A DNA stretch of 64,000 nt, from contig CAVPMU010000012.1 of the NCBI GenBank assembly GCA_963706535.1, forward strand, positions 531,957 to 595,956. Direction: 5' to 3'. This DNA comes from RPQJ01 sp963706535 (lineage in GTDB: Bacteria; Pseudomonadota; Gammaproteobacteria; Steroidobacterales; Steroidobacteraceae). The notes beneath the pieces are model-generated. The model had not been told where the DNA came from. It searched no databases and was given only the letters and a program-made list of their open reading frames with translations. Positions 42,715 to 51,589 of this stretch are shown here, piece by piece; the stretch's first letter is position 1; every line of letters begins with the position of its first letter. Made by a program: the position numbers and the translations under genes.

Positions 42715-43802
42715 CGCCGTCCAATCCACAGCCCGGGTTCTGGCGCGGCAAGCGAGTCCTCCTCACCGGGCACACCGGATTCAAGGGGGGGTGGCTGGCG
42801 CTTTGGCTCAAACAACTGGGTGCGCACGTCACTGGCATCGCGTTGCCGCCCGACACGTCGCCGAGCCTTCATGACCTGGCGGCACTCGGTGAATTCACGG
42901 TCAGCAGGATATGCGACATTCGCGATGCCGCAGGCGTGGCGTCCATCGTGCGCGAAGCGGATCCGCAAGTCGTTTTCCACCTGGCTGCCCAGCCGCTCGT
43001 CCGCGAAGGCTACCGCGATCCACTCGAGACGTTCGCGACGAACGTCCAGGGCACGGCCAACGTGCTCGAGGCGCTGCGCTCATTGCAGGAGCTGAGGGTG
43101 GCCGTGGTTATCACCACGGACAAGGTCTATCGCAACCTCGAACACAGTCACCCGTACATGGAGGACGATGCGCTCGGCGGCCACGATCCCTACAGCGCCA
43201 GCAAGGCAGCGGCGGAGCTCGTCGTGTCGTGCTGGCGCGATTCATTCCTCGCCGGTCACCACGTCGCTGTCGCCTCAGCCCGCGCGGGCAACGTCATCGG
43301 TGGCGGCGACTGGTCGGAGGACCGGCTCATCCCCGACGCGGTGCGGGCATGGTCAAGCGGCGAGGTACTGCGTATTCGACGGCCGCTGGCGGTGCGCCCC
43401 TGGCAGCACGTGCTGGAGCCGCTTGGCGGATACCTGCGCCTGGCTGAGTTCCTCTGGCACAATCCGGCGCTGGCCGGCGCATACAATTTCGGCCCTCCGG
43501 CCGACGAGGCGGCAACGGTGCGCGACGTCGTCATGCTCGCGCGCTCGGTCTATGGCAAGGGCGAAGTCGAGTGGGGCGATGGCACGGAAGGTCCGCACGA
43601 GGCGGGCCTGCTGAGCCTCGACATCACGAAGGCGCAGCGAGTGCTCGTTTTCGTCCCGCGCTGGGACCTCGAAATGGCGGTCCGGCGCACGCTGGACTGG
43701 TATCGGCGACAGGCGGCGGGCGAACCCGCACGCCGGCTGTGCGATGAAGAAATCGCGGCGTTCGTGCGAGCGGCGCCGCAACCCGGGAGCGAGGCGGAAT
43801 GA
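42696..43802 (+). CDS. rfbG: CDP-glucose 4,6-dehydratase
   Basis: This extended SDR converts CDP-glucose to CDP-4-keto-6-deoxyglucose. GKRVLLTGHTGFKGGWLALWL is the NAD-binding loop, HLAAQPLVREGYRDPLETFATNV and the catalytic DPYSASKAAAELV (YxxxK) follow, and GNVIGGGDWSEDRLIPD is typical of RfbG. The GTG start at 42696 gives 368 residues. Start choice is uncertain because GGAGGA lies immediately after that codon, but the family begins only a few residues later. Confidence 0.93.
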   Translation: MEEVVLTPSNPQPGFWRGKRVLLTGHTGFKGGWLALWLKQLGAHVTGIALPPDTSPSLHDLAALGEFTVSRICDIRDAAGVASIVREADPQVVFHLAAQPLVREGYRDPLETFATNVQGTANVLEALRSLQELRVAVVITTDKVYRNLEHSHPYMEDDALGGHDPYSASKAAAELVVSCWRDSFLAGHHVAVASARAGNVIGGGDWSEDRLIPDAVRAWSSGEVLRIRRPLAVRPWQHVLEPLGGYLRLAEFLWHNPALAGAYNFGPPADEAATVRDVVMLARSVYGKGEVEWGDGTEGPHEAGLLSLDITKAQRVLVFVPRWDLEMAVRRTLDWYRRQAAGEPARRLCDEEIAAFVRAAPQPGSEAE

Positions 43803-45124
43803 AGCAGACTGACCGGGCTCACGTGCTGCGCGACCAGATTGCCAGACTGGTCGAGGAGTATGCTGCACTGGCCCTGGCGCCACAGCCGTTTGAGCCAGGC
43901 TCGAGCCCGATTCCGCCCTCCGGCAAGCTCATCGGCGTCGAAGAACTCAAGCTGATGGTTGAGGCGTCGCTGGACGGCTGGCTCACCACCGGGCGCTTCA
44001 ACGAGCGCTTCGAGCGGAAGCTGGCGCAGTTCATCGGCGTCAAGCACCTCGTCACCGTCAACTCCGGCTCGTCTGCGAACCTGGTTGCTTTCAGTACCCT
44101 GACCAGCCCGCAGCTCGGCGAGCGGGCGATCCGTCCAGGCGACGAAGTAATCGGCGTGGCGGCGGGATTCCCGACCACGGTCAACCCAATACTGCAGTTC
44201 GGCGCAGTCCCGGTGTTCGTCGACGTCGAGATCGGCACCTATAACGTCGACGCCGCCAGGCTCGAGGCGGCGATCAGCCCGCGAACCCGGGCGATCATGC
44301 TGGCCCACACGCTTGGCAATCCCTACAACCTCGAGGTCGTGACGGCGCTTTGCCGGAAACACAACCTATGGCTCATCGAGGACTGCTGCGATGCCCTGGG
44401 CTCCACTTACGGTGGCCGGATGGTCGGCACGTTCGGCGACATCGGTACGCTGAGCTTCTACCCGGCGCACCACATCACAATGGGCGAGGGCGGGGCAGTC
44501 TTCACCGACAATCCGCTGCTCAAGAAGATCGCCGAGAGCTTTCGCGACTGGGGACGTGACTGTTACTGCCCGCCCGGCAAGGACAACACGTGCCGCAAGC
44601 GCTTCCGCTGGAAACTGGGCGACCTGCCCGAGGGCTACGACCACAAGTACACGTATAGCCATCTCGGCTACAACCTGAAGATCACAGACATGCAGGCCGC
44701 CTGTGGCCTGGCACAACTGGAGAAGGCGCCGCAGTTCGTGCAGAAGCGCAAGGACAACTTCGCGTACTTGAGGAAGCGGCTGGCTCGGTGCGAGGAGTTC
44801 CTGGTGCTGCCCGAGGCTACTCCGAATGCAGACCCTTCATGGTTCGGGTTCCCGATCACCCTGCGCGAGGATGCTCCAGTCAAGCGCGTCGACTTGCTGC
44901 GTCAGCTGGACCAGAAGAAGGTCGGCACGCGACTGCTGTTTGCGGGCAATCTCACCCGCCAGCCGTACATGATAGGCCGCAATTTTCGTGTGAGCGGGGT
45001 ACTCGCCAACACCGACATCGTGATGAATCGCACGTTCTGGATTGGGGTGCAGCCGGCGCTGACGGAGCCCATGCTGGACTTTGCAGCCTCTCAGGTTGGC
45101 AACTGCCTGGGCATTGACGTTTGA
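43799..45124 (+). CDS. rfbH: CDP-4-keto-6-deoxyglucose 3-dehydratase (E1, PMP/[2Fe-2S])
   Basis: E1 removes the C3 hydroxyl of CDP-4-keto-6-deoxyglucose with pyridoxamine phosphate and a [2Fe-2S] cluster. The 441-residue product has the aminotransferase fold in which the usual lysine is replaced by histidine: SFYPAHHITMGEGG. The cluster cysteines are in DCYCPPGKDNTC. GWLTTGRFNERFERKLAQFIG is the usual N-terminal motif. Its reductase partner E3 (a ferredoxin-reductase-like protein such as DdhD/AscD) is not encoded in the window. The start overlaps the rfbG stop by four bases. Confidence 0.95.
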   Translation: MKQTDRAHVLRDQIARLVEEYAALALAPQPFEPGSSPIPPSGKLIGVEELKLMVEASLDGWLTTGRFNERFERKLAQFIGVKHLVTVNSGSSANLVAFSTLTSPQLGERAIRPGDEVIGVAAGFPTTVNPILQFGAVPVFVDVEIGTYNVDAARLEAAISPRTRAIMLAHTLGNPYNLEVVTALCRKHNLWLIEDCCDALGSTYGGRMVGTFGDIGTLSFYPAHHITMGEGGAVFTDNPLLKKIAESFRDWGRDCYCPPGKDNTCRKRFRWKLGDLPEGYDHKYTYSHLGYNLKITDMQAACGLAQLEKAPQFVQKRKDNFAYLRKRLARCEEFLVLPEATPNADPSWFGFPITLREDAPVKRVDLLRQLDQKKVGTRLLFAGNLTRQPYMIGRNFRVSGVLANTDIVMNRTFWIGVQPALTEPMLDFAASQVGNCLGIDV

Positions 45125-45157
45125 GCCAAGACTCGCCGCGTAAACTTGTCACCGCCG

Positions 45158-46207
45158 ATGCCACTACTGCCGCCAACGGACTTGGACCACGTTCTCGGCC
45201 ACACGCGGGACCTCTGGGAGCCCTTGCGTGGATCGTCCGTCTTTCTGACGGGCGGTACGGGGTTCGTCGGCAGCTGGCTATTGGCAAGCCTGCTCCGGGC
45301 GAACGACGAATTCGACCTGGGAATCTCGGTCGTCGTGTTGACGCGAAACCCGCACGGGTTCCGGGCGCGCGCGCCAGAACTCGCCGCCCACCCGGCCGTG
45401 CGCCTGCACCTAGGCGACGTCGTCGACTTTGTGCCGCCCGCGGGCGACTTTCCATACGTTATCCACGCAGCGACGGAAGTCGCGGTCCCGGTCGGTATTT
45501 CGAACCCGCTCGGCAGCTTCGCCGCTGACGCGGAAGGTACGCGCAGGGTACTTGAATTCGCCCGCACGCACGGGGCACGCCGTCTGCTCTTTACGAGTTC
45601 AGGGGCGGTCTATGGCGCCCAGCCGACGGACTTGGAACGCGTACCTGAGGATTTTGCCGGTGCGCCTTCCACAACCGACTCGTGCTCGAGTTATGGGCAG
45701 GCAAAGCGTGTGTCAGAGTTCATGTGCACGATGTATGGTCACGCGGGTTGTTTTGACACGATAATCGCAAGGTTGTTCGCGTTCGTCGGGCCACTCCTGC
45801 CGCTGGACGCGCACTACGCGGTGGGGAATTTCGTTCGAGACGCGCTCCGCGGCGGTCCAATTAGAATAGCGGGCGACGGAACACCGTGGCGGTCGTACTT
45901 GTACGCCGCCGACCTCGTGATCTGGCTTTGGACTATCTTGCTGCGCGGTCAGATGGGCCGTGCCTATAACGTGGGCTCGTCGCGGGCGTTGACCATCGCC
46001 GACCTGGCACGCCGCGTTGCTGGCCTGGTTGCGCCCGGTGCAGAAGTCACGATAGCGAAGGCACGCACGGACGGCTGCCCTGCGGCCCGCTATGTTCCAG
46101 CTACGACTCGTGCGGAGACCGAGCTGGGACTCAGGTCCTTGATAGGCATCGAGGAAGGGATCCGGCGCATGGCCGAGTGGAATCGCGCAAAGGTGGTGCT
46201 TCGGTGA
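45158..46207 (+). CDS. NAD-dependent epimerase/dehydratase, candidate CDP-sugar C4 or side-chain reductase
   Basis: This 349-residue extended SDR follows rfbH. SVFLTGGTGFVGSWLLASLL is the cofactor loop, HAATEVAV and FTSSGAVYG lead to the catalytic SYGQAKRVSE (YxxxK), and AYNVGSSRALTIADLARRVA closes the substrate domain. In this position related clusters encode paratose or abequose synthases, or the YerF reductase of yersiniose. The ThDP enzyme next door favours the last. A TTG at 45146 is an alternative start; neither start has a good ribosome site. The stop overlaps the next gene as GTGA. Confidence 0.8.
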   Translation: MPLLPPTDLDHVLGHTRDLWEPLRGSSVFLTGGTGFVGSWLLASLLRANDEFDLGISVVVLTRNPHGFRARAPELAAHPAVRLHLGDVVDFVPPAGDFPYVIHAATEVAVPVGISNPLGSFAADAEGTRRVLEFARTHGARRLLFTSSGAVYGAQPTDLERVPEDFAGAPSTTDSCSSYGQAKRVSEFMCTMYGHAGCFDTIIARLFAFVGPLLPLDAHYAVGNFVRDALRGGPIRIAGDGTPWRSYLYAADLVIWLWTILLRGQMGRAYNVGSSRALTIADLARRVAGLVAPGAEVTIAKARTDGCPAARYVPATTRAETELGLRSLIGIEEGIRRMAEWNRAKVVLR

Positions 46208-48003
46208 GAGTTTCCGACTACGTAATGGACTTCCTGCACCGGCAAGGCGTGGAGCACGTCTTCACAGTGTCGGGCGGTGGAATCATGCACCTCATCGATT
46301 CCCTGGGCCGCCATCCCCAGCTGCGCTACATCTGCAACTACCACGAGCAGGCAAGCGCCATCGGCGCCGAAGCGCTGGCGCGCACAACAGGCAGGCTCGG
46401 CGTTTGCCTCGTTACGACGGGGCCCGGCAGCACGAACGCGCTCTCCGGTATCGCCGGCGCCTGGGTCGACTCTGTACCAGTTCTCGTAATCTCCGGGCAG
46501 GTGCGTCGTGACCTCATCGCCGACTACTCTCGCGTGCGCCAGATGGGGCCGCAGGAAATCAATATCGACGCCATGGCGCGACCGGTGACGAAGTACCTCT
46601 CGACGGTGATGGACCCGTTGCAGATCCGCTACGAGCTGGAGAAGGCGATGTCGATAGCTACGAGCGGCCGGCCGGGACCGGTATGGGTGAACATCCCGCT
46701 CGACGTGCAGGGCGCGACCATTGATGATTCGACGCTGATCGGATACGAGCCGCCATCGAATGACGCCGTGGCCCATCGTGCCGAGCTGCGGAACGACGCA
46801 GAGTCCGTGATGGCACTTCTGCGCGCTGCGAAGCGGCCGGTCCTCATCGCCGGCAACGGCATCTGGCTCGCCAACGCCGCGCCCGCGTGGCGCCGCCTCG
46901 TCGACCAGCTCGGAATCCCCGTCTGTCTCACGATCGGCGGCCTCGACCTGCTGCCCGAGACCCATCCCTGCAACATGGGCCGTCTGGGCCCGTTTGGCCA
47001 GCGCCGCGCCAACTTTGCGATCCAGAACGCCGACCTGCTGGTCGCACTCGGGTCGAGCCTGTCGCTGTCGACGATTGGCTTCAATACCGACGGCTTCGCT
47101 CCACGCGCGAAAAAGGTAATGATCAACGTCGATCCGCACGAGATCGGCAAGGCGCGCCCGACCCCGGACGTCGGCATTACCGCGGACGTCGGGGAGCTGA
47201 TCGACGAGCTACAGGCGCTCGGCGCACCGGACTGGGGCGTCCAGCTTGACCAGTGGTGGCAGGCGTGCCGGTACTGGCAGGCGCTGTACCCGCCGCTGAC
47301 ACAGGACTACTTCGAGGACAAGCAGCACGCGAACACCTACGTATTCGTGAGCGTCCTGTCCGACCTGCTGCGGGAAGGCGACGTCGTGTTGACCGGCAAT
47401 TCCCTGGACATCTGGTCCTGCTACCAGACCTTCAAGGTGAAGGAAGGCCAGCGCCTGTTCACCAACATCAACTACGGGTCCATGGGTTGGGACCTGCCGG
47501 CCGCGGTTGGGGCCAGCGCCGCGCGGAACGGGGAGAAGACCGTGCTCGTCACAGGCGACGGTACTATTCAATTCAACATACAGGAGCTGCAGACGATTGC
47601 GCACCACTGCATGAATGTGAAGATTTTCGTGTTCAACAATGCAGGGTACGCTTCGATTCGTACGACGCAGGAGACGCATTTCGGCGGAAAGCTGGTTGGT
47701 TCCGATTTCTCGTCCGGGATCTCCAACCCGAACTTCCGTCGCATCGCAGAGGCCTACGGATTACGCTACTCGCTCATCCGCAACAACGACGAGATCGCCG
47801 AGGTTACCCGGGCGGCGCTGGACGCCGATGGGCCGACTTTCTGCGAGGTGATGGTGGCGTACGGGCAAGGGCGCACGCCGCGAATCATGTCGCGCAGACG
47901 GGAGGACGGCAGCATGGAGTCCGGGACGCTGGAGAACATGTTTCCGTTCCTGCCGGCCGACGAGATTGCACGCAACATGCGCATTTTCGAGGTTGCGAAG
48001 TGA
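46204..48003 (+). CDS. ThDP-dependent acetolactate-synthase-like enzyme (YerE-type candidate)
   Basis: The 599-residue protein has the three-domain acetohydroxyacid-synthase fold. The catalytic glutamate is in YICNYHEQASAIGAEALA, followed by VTTGPGSTNALSGIAGAW. The ThDP motif starts at GDGTIQFNIQELQTIA (about residue 451) and ends with FNNAGYASIRTTQ. As a branched-chain amino-acid enzyme it would be misplaced. Directly after rfbFGH and an SDR, it is best explained as the enzyme that adds a two-carbon acetyl branch from pyruvate to C4 of CDP-4-keto-3,6-dideoxyglucose, as YerE does in yersiniose A synthesis. Start is GTG 46204 with AGGTGG upstream. Confidence 0.83.
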   Translation: MRVSDYVMDFLHRQGVEHVFTVSGGGIMHLIDSLGRHPQLRYICNYHEQASAIGAEALARTTGRLGVCLVTTGPGSTNALSGIAGAWVDSVPVLVISGQVRRDLIADYSRVRQMGPQEINIDAMARPVTKYLSTVMDPLQIRYELEKAMSIATSGRPGPVWVNIPLDVQGATIDDSTLIGYEPPSNDAVAHRAELRNDAESVMALLRAAKRPVLIAGNGIWLANAAPAWRRLVDQLGIPVCLTIGGLDLLPETHPCNMGRLGPFGQRRANFAIQNADLLVALGSSLSLSTIGFNTDGFAPRAKKVMINVDPHEIGKARPTPDVGITADVGELIDELQALGAPDWGVQLDQWWQACRYWQALYPPLTQDYFEDKQHANTYVFVSVLSDLLREGDVVLTGNSLDIWSCYQTFKVKEGQRLFTNINYGSMGWDLPAAVGASAARNGEKTVLVTGDGTIQFNIQELQTIAHHCMNVKIFVFNNAGYASIRTTQETHFGGKLVGSDFSSGISNPNFRRIAEAYGLRYSLIRNNDEIAEVTRAALDADGPTFCEVMVAYGQGRTPRIMSRRREDGSMESGTLENMFPFLPADEIARNMRIFEVAK

Positions 48004-48041
48004 GCGGCGCGCTGACAACGCAGCGCGCCAGGAGCAGTCGA

Positions 48042-48977
48042 GTGAAGACCATTTCGGTAGTCGCCGGCACGTTCAATGAGGCGGACAACGTCACCGAATT
48101 CTACGAGCGGGTGTGCAAGGTCTTCGCGGGGGAGCTGGCGGGATACGCGCTGGAGCTCATCGTAATCGACAATGCGTCAACCGACGCTACGGTCGAAATC
48201 CTGAGGCGGCTTGCCGCGCAGGATCGTCGGCTGAAGGTGATCGTCAACAACCGAAACTTCGGCCATATCCGCTCGCCTTACCACGCCTTCCTGCAAGCGT
48301 CGGGCGACGCGGTTATCGTGATGGCGTCGGATCTCCAGGACCCTCCGGAGATGATTGCCAAGTTCGTGCGCGAGTGGGAGGGGGGCCTCAAGATCGTGCT
48401 GGCGCAGAAGTCCAACAGCGAAGAGTCGGCGCTGTTCTACCTCGTGCGCACGTCCTACTACAAGCTGATCGGCCGGCTGGCGGACATCGAGCTGGTCGAG
48501 AATGCCACCGGTTTCGGTCTTTACGACCGGCGTGTAGTCGAGGACATCCGGCAGATCAATGACCCGTATCCATATTTCCGCGGCTTGATCTGCGACCTCG
48601 GCTATCAGAAGGCGCTGGTCCCGTTCACGCAGCCGACGCGCAAGCGCGGGTTCTCGAAGAACAATTTCTACACGCTCTGGGACATCGCCCTGCTCGGCGT
48701 GACCAACCACTCGAAGGTACCTCTGCGGCTGGCGACGTTCGGAGGCCTGGTCGTAGCGGCTGTCAGCTTCCTCGTCGCGGCAGGCTATCTGGTCTACAAA
48801 TTGATGTACTGGAACAGCTTCCAGGTGGGTCTGGCGCCGCTGGTGATCGGCATGTTCTTCATCGGGGCCGTGCAGCTGGTATTCATAGGCTTGCTGGGCG
48901 AGTACATCGGGTCGATTCATACCCAAGTGCTGCGGCGGCCTCCAGTCGTGGAGAGGGAGAGGATCAACTTTGACTAA
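48042..48977 (+). CDS. Family 2 glycosyltransferase, GtrB/DPM1-like, with two membrane helices
   Basis: The enzyme probably transfers a sugar to undecaprenyl phosphate. GTG 48042 (MKTISVVAGTFNEADNVTEF) has AGGAG seven bases upstream; an in-frame GTG at 48000 overlapping the previous stop is an alternative. The GT-A domain shows VIDNASTDATVEILRRLA and MASDLQDPPEMI with the catalytic DLQDPP motif. Two C-terminal helices (LATFGGLVVAAVSFLVAAGYL and VIGMFFIGAVQLVFIGLLG) anchor it. A GtrA-like protein follows. Confidence 0.9.
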   Translation: MKTISVVAGTFNEADNVTEFYERVCKVFAGELAGYALELIVIDNASTDATVEILRRLAAQDRRLKVIVNNRNFGHIRSPYHAFLQASGDAVIVMASDLQDPPEMIAKFVREWEGGLKIVLAQKSNSEESALFYLVRTSYYKLIGRLADIELVENATGFGLYDRRVVEDIRQINDPYPYFRGLICDLGYQKALVPFTQPTRKRGFSKNNFYTLWDIALLGVTNHSKVPLRLATFGGLVVAAVSFLVAAGYLVYKLMYWNSFQVGLAPLVIGMFFIGAVQLVFIGLLGEYIGSIHTQVLRRPPVVERERINFD

Positions 48978-49082
48978 CAAGGTCACAGGTGTGGCGGCCG
49001 TGCTTGGGCCGCCAGAGTGTTCGGCGATACCGACCTACGCCACCTCTGGCTTCGGGCAACGGCCTCCCACCGACAGGACAGG

Positions 49083-49583
49083 ATGAGCGTCGTGGCGCTG
49101 TCCAACTTTCGATCCCTGACCGAGCACATCCCAGCTGGCCAACTCGGACGGTACCTGCTGGTCGGCGGGGCCAACACGGCGTTCGCTTATGTCATGTATG
49201 CAGTAATCACCCTTCTGCTGTCTGGCGTGATGCCAGCGAGCTATCTGGCAGGCAGCCTGTTGTCCAGTCTGCTGAACATCACCGTCTCGTACCTTGGCTA
49301 CAAGTGGTTTGTGTTCAAGACCCGCGGCAACTACCTGCAGGAGTGGACACGCTGCGTCGTGGTCTATAGCGGCGCCATTGGAATTGGGCTGATGATGCTT
49401 CCGCCGGCAGTTTTCCTCGTTCGATATGTGACCGGCAATTCGGGCGCCGCGCCCTATATCGCGGGCGCGCTGGTGATGGCCGTGCAGGTCGTGATCAGCT
49501 TCCTCGGGCACCGGAATCTCACGTTCCGAAACTTGCTCGACGGCAAGGGCAACGGCGGAGCCCGGCTAGGCATCGATACTTAA
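49083..49583 (+). CDS. GtrA-family membrane protein
   Basis: GtrA proteins are small four-helix membrane proteins thought to flip undecaprenyl-linked sugars. The 166-residue protein has RYLLVGGANTAFAYVMYAVI, SLLSSLLNITVSYLGYKWFVF and AALVMAVQV-like GALVMAVQVVISFLGHRNLTF, the family pattern. ATG 49083 is preferred, with ACAGG upstream; the frame is open further 5' without conserved residues. It pairs with the preceding GtrB-like transferase. Confidence 0.88.
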   Translation: MSVVALSNFRSLTEHIPAGQLGRYLLVGGANTAFAYVMYAVITLLLSGVMPASYLAGSLLSSLLNITVSYLGYKWFVFKTRGNYLQEWTRCVVVYSGAIGIGLMMLPPAVFLVRYVTGNSGAAPYIAGALVMAVQVVISFLGHRNLTFRNLLDGKGNGGARLGIDT

Positions 49584-49596
49584 CAGGCGGAACAAC

Positions 49597-50628
49597 ATGC
49601 CAATGCAGTCCCAGCAGCACTTTCTCGATGGCCGAAGCGTACTGGTAACCGGAGGTACCGGCTCCTTTGGCCAGGCTTTCGTCAGGACGGTGCTTGCTCG
49701 CGCCAAGGGCATCAACCGCCTGGTCGTGTACAGCCGGGACGAGTTCAAGCAGTTCGAAATGAGCCAGCGTTTCAGCCGCAGCGACTACCCGGGGATGCGC
49801 TACTTCATCGGCGACGTGAGGGACGGGCCCCGGCTGCGACGCGCGCTCGAGGATATCGACGTGGTGGTGCACGCCGCCGCGCTGAAGCAGGTGCCGGCCG
49901 CCGAGTACAACCCCTTTGAATACATCAAGACCAATGTGCTCGGCTCGCAGAACGTGATCGAGGCTTCCCTTGACACTGGCGTCAAGCGGGTTGTGGCGCT
50001 CTCCACAGACAAAGCTGCGGCGCCGATCAATTTGTACGGAGCGACGAAGCTGTGCTCGGACAAGCTCTTCGTTGCGGCGAACAACATCCGTGGCGGCCAC
50101 GACATCAGGTTGAGCGTCGTGCGCTACGGCAACGTGATGGGCAGCCGAGGATCGGTGATCCCGTTCTTCCTGCAGCGCCGCAAGAACGGCGTGCTGCCGA
50201 TCACCGACGAGCGCATGACGCGCTTTAATATCTCACTGCAGGAAGGTGTCGAAATCGTTCTGTGGGCCATCGAGCGCGCGCTCGGTGGCGAACTGCTGGT
50301 GCCAAAGATCCCTTCCTACCGCATCACCGACGTCGCTGCTGCGATTGCACCGGAGTGCCGGCTGGAGATCGTGGGCGTCCGCCCGGGCGAAAAGATCCAC
50401 GAGGAAATGATCACGTCCAGCGACAGCTTCAACACCGTGGAGATGAGCCGCCACTACGCGATCCTGCCGAGCGCGGCACCCGAAGTCGTTGAGCAGTATT
50501 GCCGGGATTACGGCGCGCAGCCGGTCGAGCCAGGCTTTTCGTACAACAGCGGGACCAACCCGGAATTCCTTAGCGTCGCGCAGTTGCGTGATCTGGTTGC
50601 CAGGCATGTCGAGAGTCACGCGGCATGA
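49597..50628 (+). CDS. UDP-N-acetylglucosamine 4,6-dehydratase, PseB-like
   Basis: PseB-type enzymes invert C5 while making a 4-keto-6-deoxy sugar from UDP-GlcNAc. The 343-residue protein shows SVLVTGGTGSFGQAFVRTVL, YSRDEFKQFEMSQRF, RYFIGDVRD, HAAALKQVPAAEYNPFEYIK and LSTDKAAAPINLYGATK (the last with YxxxK). These are closest to PseB among the FlaA1/CapD families. Its usual partner PseC is not in the window, so the end product may not be pseudaminic acid. Confidence 0.88.
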   Translation: MPMQSQQHFLDGRSVLVTGGTGSFGQAFVRTVLARAKGINRLVVYSRDEFKQFEMSQRFSRSDYPGMRYFIGDVRDGPRLRRALEDIDVVVHAAALKQVPAAEYNPFEYIKTNVLGSQNVIEASLDTGVKRVVALSTDKAAAPINLYGATKLCSDKLFVAANNIRGGHDIRLSVVRYGNVMGSRGSVIPFFLQRRKNGVLPITDERMTRFNISLQEGVEIVLWAIERALGGELLVPKIPSYRITDVAAAIAPECRLEIVGVRPGEKIHEEMITSSDSFNTVEMSRHYAILPSAAPEVVEQYCRDYGAQPVEPGFSYNSGTNPEFLSVAQLRDLVARHVESHAA

Positions 50629-50728
50629 GGCAGGAAGCCATTTCGGCGCGTGGCGATCAGGCGCATGTCCGGCACTCGGATCCCGTGGACAACGGCTGAC
50701 TAGTGCTGGCTCGATTGATTGCTCCCGC

Positions 50729-51589
50729 ATGAACGTTTTACTCCTTGGTGCCTCCGGAATGCTCGGCTCTAGTCTGGGGCCAGCACTGCAGCGGGCCGGT
50801 CACGACGTCCGCGCCTATGGATGTAGTGCGGGCGAGAATCGCGTAGACATGACGGATCGTCGGCAGGCCCGTGCATGCTTCGAGGCAGCCCGTCCCGATG
50901 TCGTGATCAACCTGATCGCGTTTACTGACGTTGACGGGTGCGAGCGCGACCCGCGGAAGGCATGGCGGTTGAATGTACTGGCTGCTCAGGTCGTGGCGGA
51001 CGCGTGTTCGGGGAGCGGTGCCCATGTGATCCACCTGTCGACCGACCAGGTCTACGATGGACCAGGGCCTCACGCCGAGGAATCGGCGGCTCCGGGCAAT
51101 TGTTATTCGATCACCAAGTACGCCGGAGAACTCGCGGTGGCGTGCGCCGGAGCGACGGCGCTGCGCACCAATTTCGTCGGCCGCTTTGTCAACCCGAAGC
51201 GGCAGGGCCTTACCGACTGGCTTTACACATCGCTACGCGACGACCGCGAGATACCGGTGTTCGAGGACGTGCTGTTCTCGCCGCTGTCGATCAAGAGTCT
51301 CTGCCATTACATTGAAAGGATCCTGCATCTACGTGTTGCTGGGACGTTCAATATTGGCTCGCACGGAGGAATGAGCAAGGCCGACTTTGCGTTTGCCTTC
51401 GCAGACGCCCTTGGACTGCCAGCAAGATGCTTGCGCCGCAGCAGCATTGAGTCCGTGCCCTTGTACGCGTGGCGACCGAGAGACATGAGACTGGACAACA
51501 GCCGGATCGAAGCTATCTTTGGAGACACGATGCCTGCATTGGCGGACGAGATCATTCTGGCCGCGGAGGACTATCGTGCTGCAATTTGA
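50729..51589 (+). CDS. RfbD-like SDR (dTDP-4-dehydrorhamnose reductase family)
   Basis: This 286-residue reductase begins MNVLLLGASGMLGSSLGPAL. VINLIAFTDVDGCERDPRKAW, HLSTDQVYDG and the catalytic CYSITKYAGELAVA match RfbD-type reductases. RfbABC partners are absent, so it more likely reduces a 4-keto sugar made by the adjacent PseB-like enzyme than dTDP-4-keto-rhamnose. 100 bases of apparently non-coding DNA separate it from the PseB-like gene. Its end overlaps the NeuB-family gene by 14 bases. Confidence 0.8.
   Translation: MNVLLLGASGMLGSSLGPALQRAGHDVRAYGCSAGENRVDMTDRRQARACFEAARPDVVINLIAFTDVDGCERDPRKAWRLNVLAAQVVADACSGSGAHVIHLSTDQVYDGPGPHAEESAAPGNCYSITKYAGELAVACAGATALRTNFVGRFVNPKRQGLTDWLYTSLRDDREIPVFEDVLFSPLSIKSLCHYIERILHLRVAGTFNIGSHGGMSKADFAFAFADALGLPARCLRRSSIESVPLYAWRPRDMRLDNSRIEAIFGDTMPALADEIILAAEDYRAAI

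Noticed and set aside
45146..45157. TTG start for the SDR gene
   Set aside because: No ribosome site is visible; ATG 45158 is equally placed and a stronger initiation codon.
46204..48003. Housekeeping acetolactate synthase large subunit (ilvB) for branched-chain amino acids
   Set aside because: No ilvN or ilvC nearby, and the gene is translationally coupled inside a CDP-deoxysugar operon.
50729..51589. dTDP-rhamnose pathway (rfbD)
   Set aside because: No rfbA, rfbB or rfbC is present; the reductase more likely acts on the product of the adjacent PseB-like enzyme.
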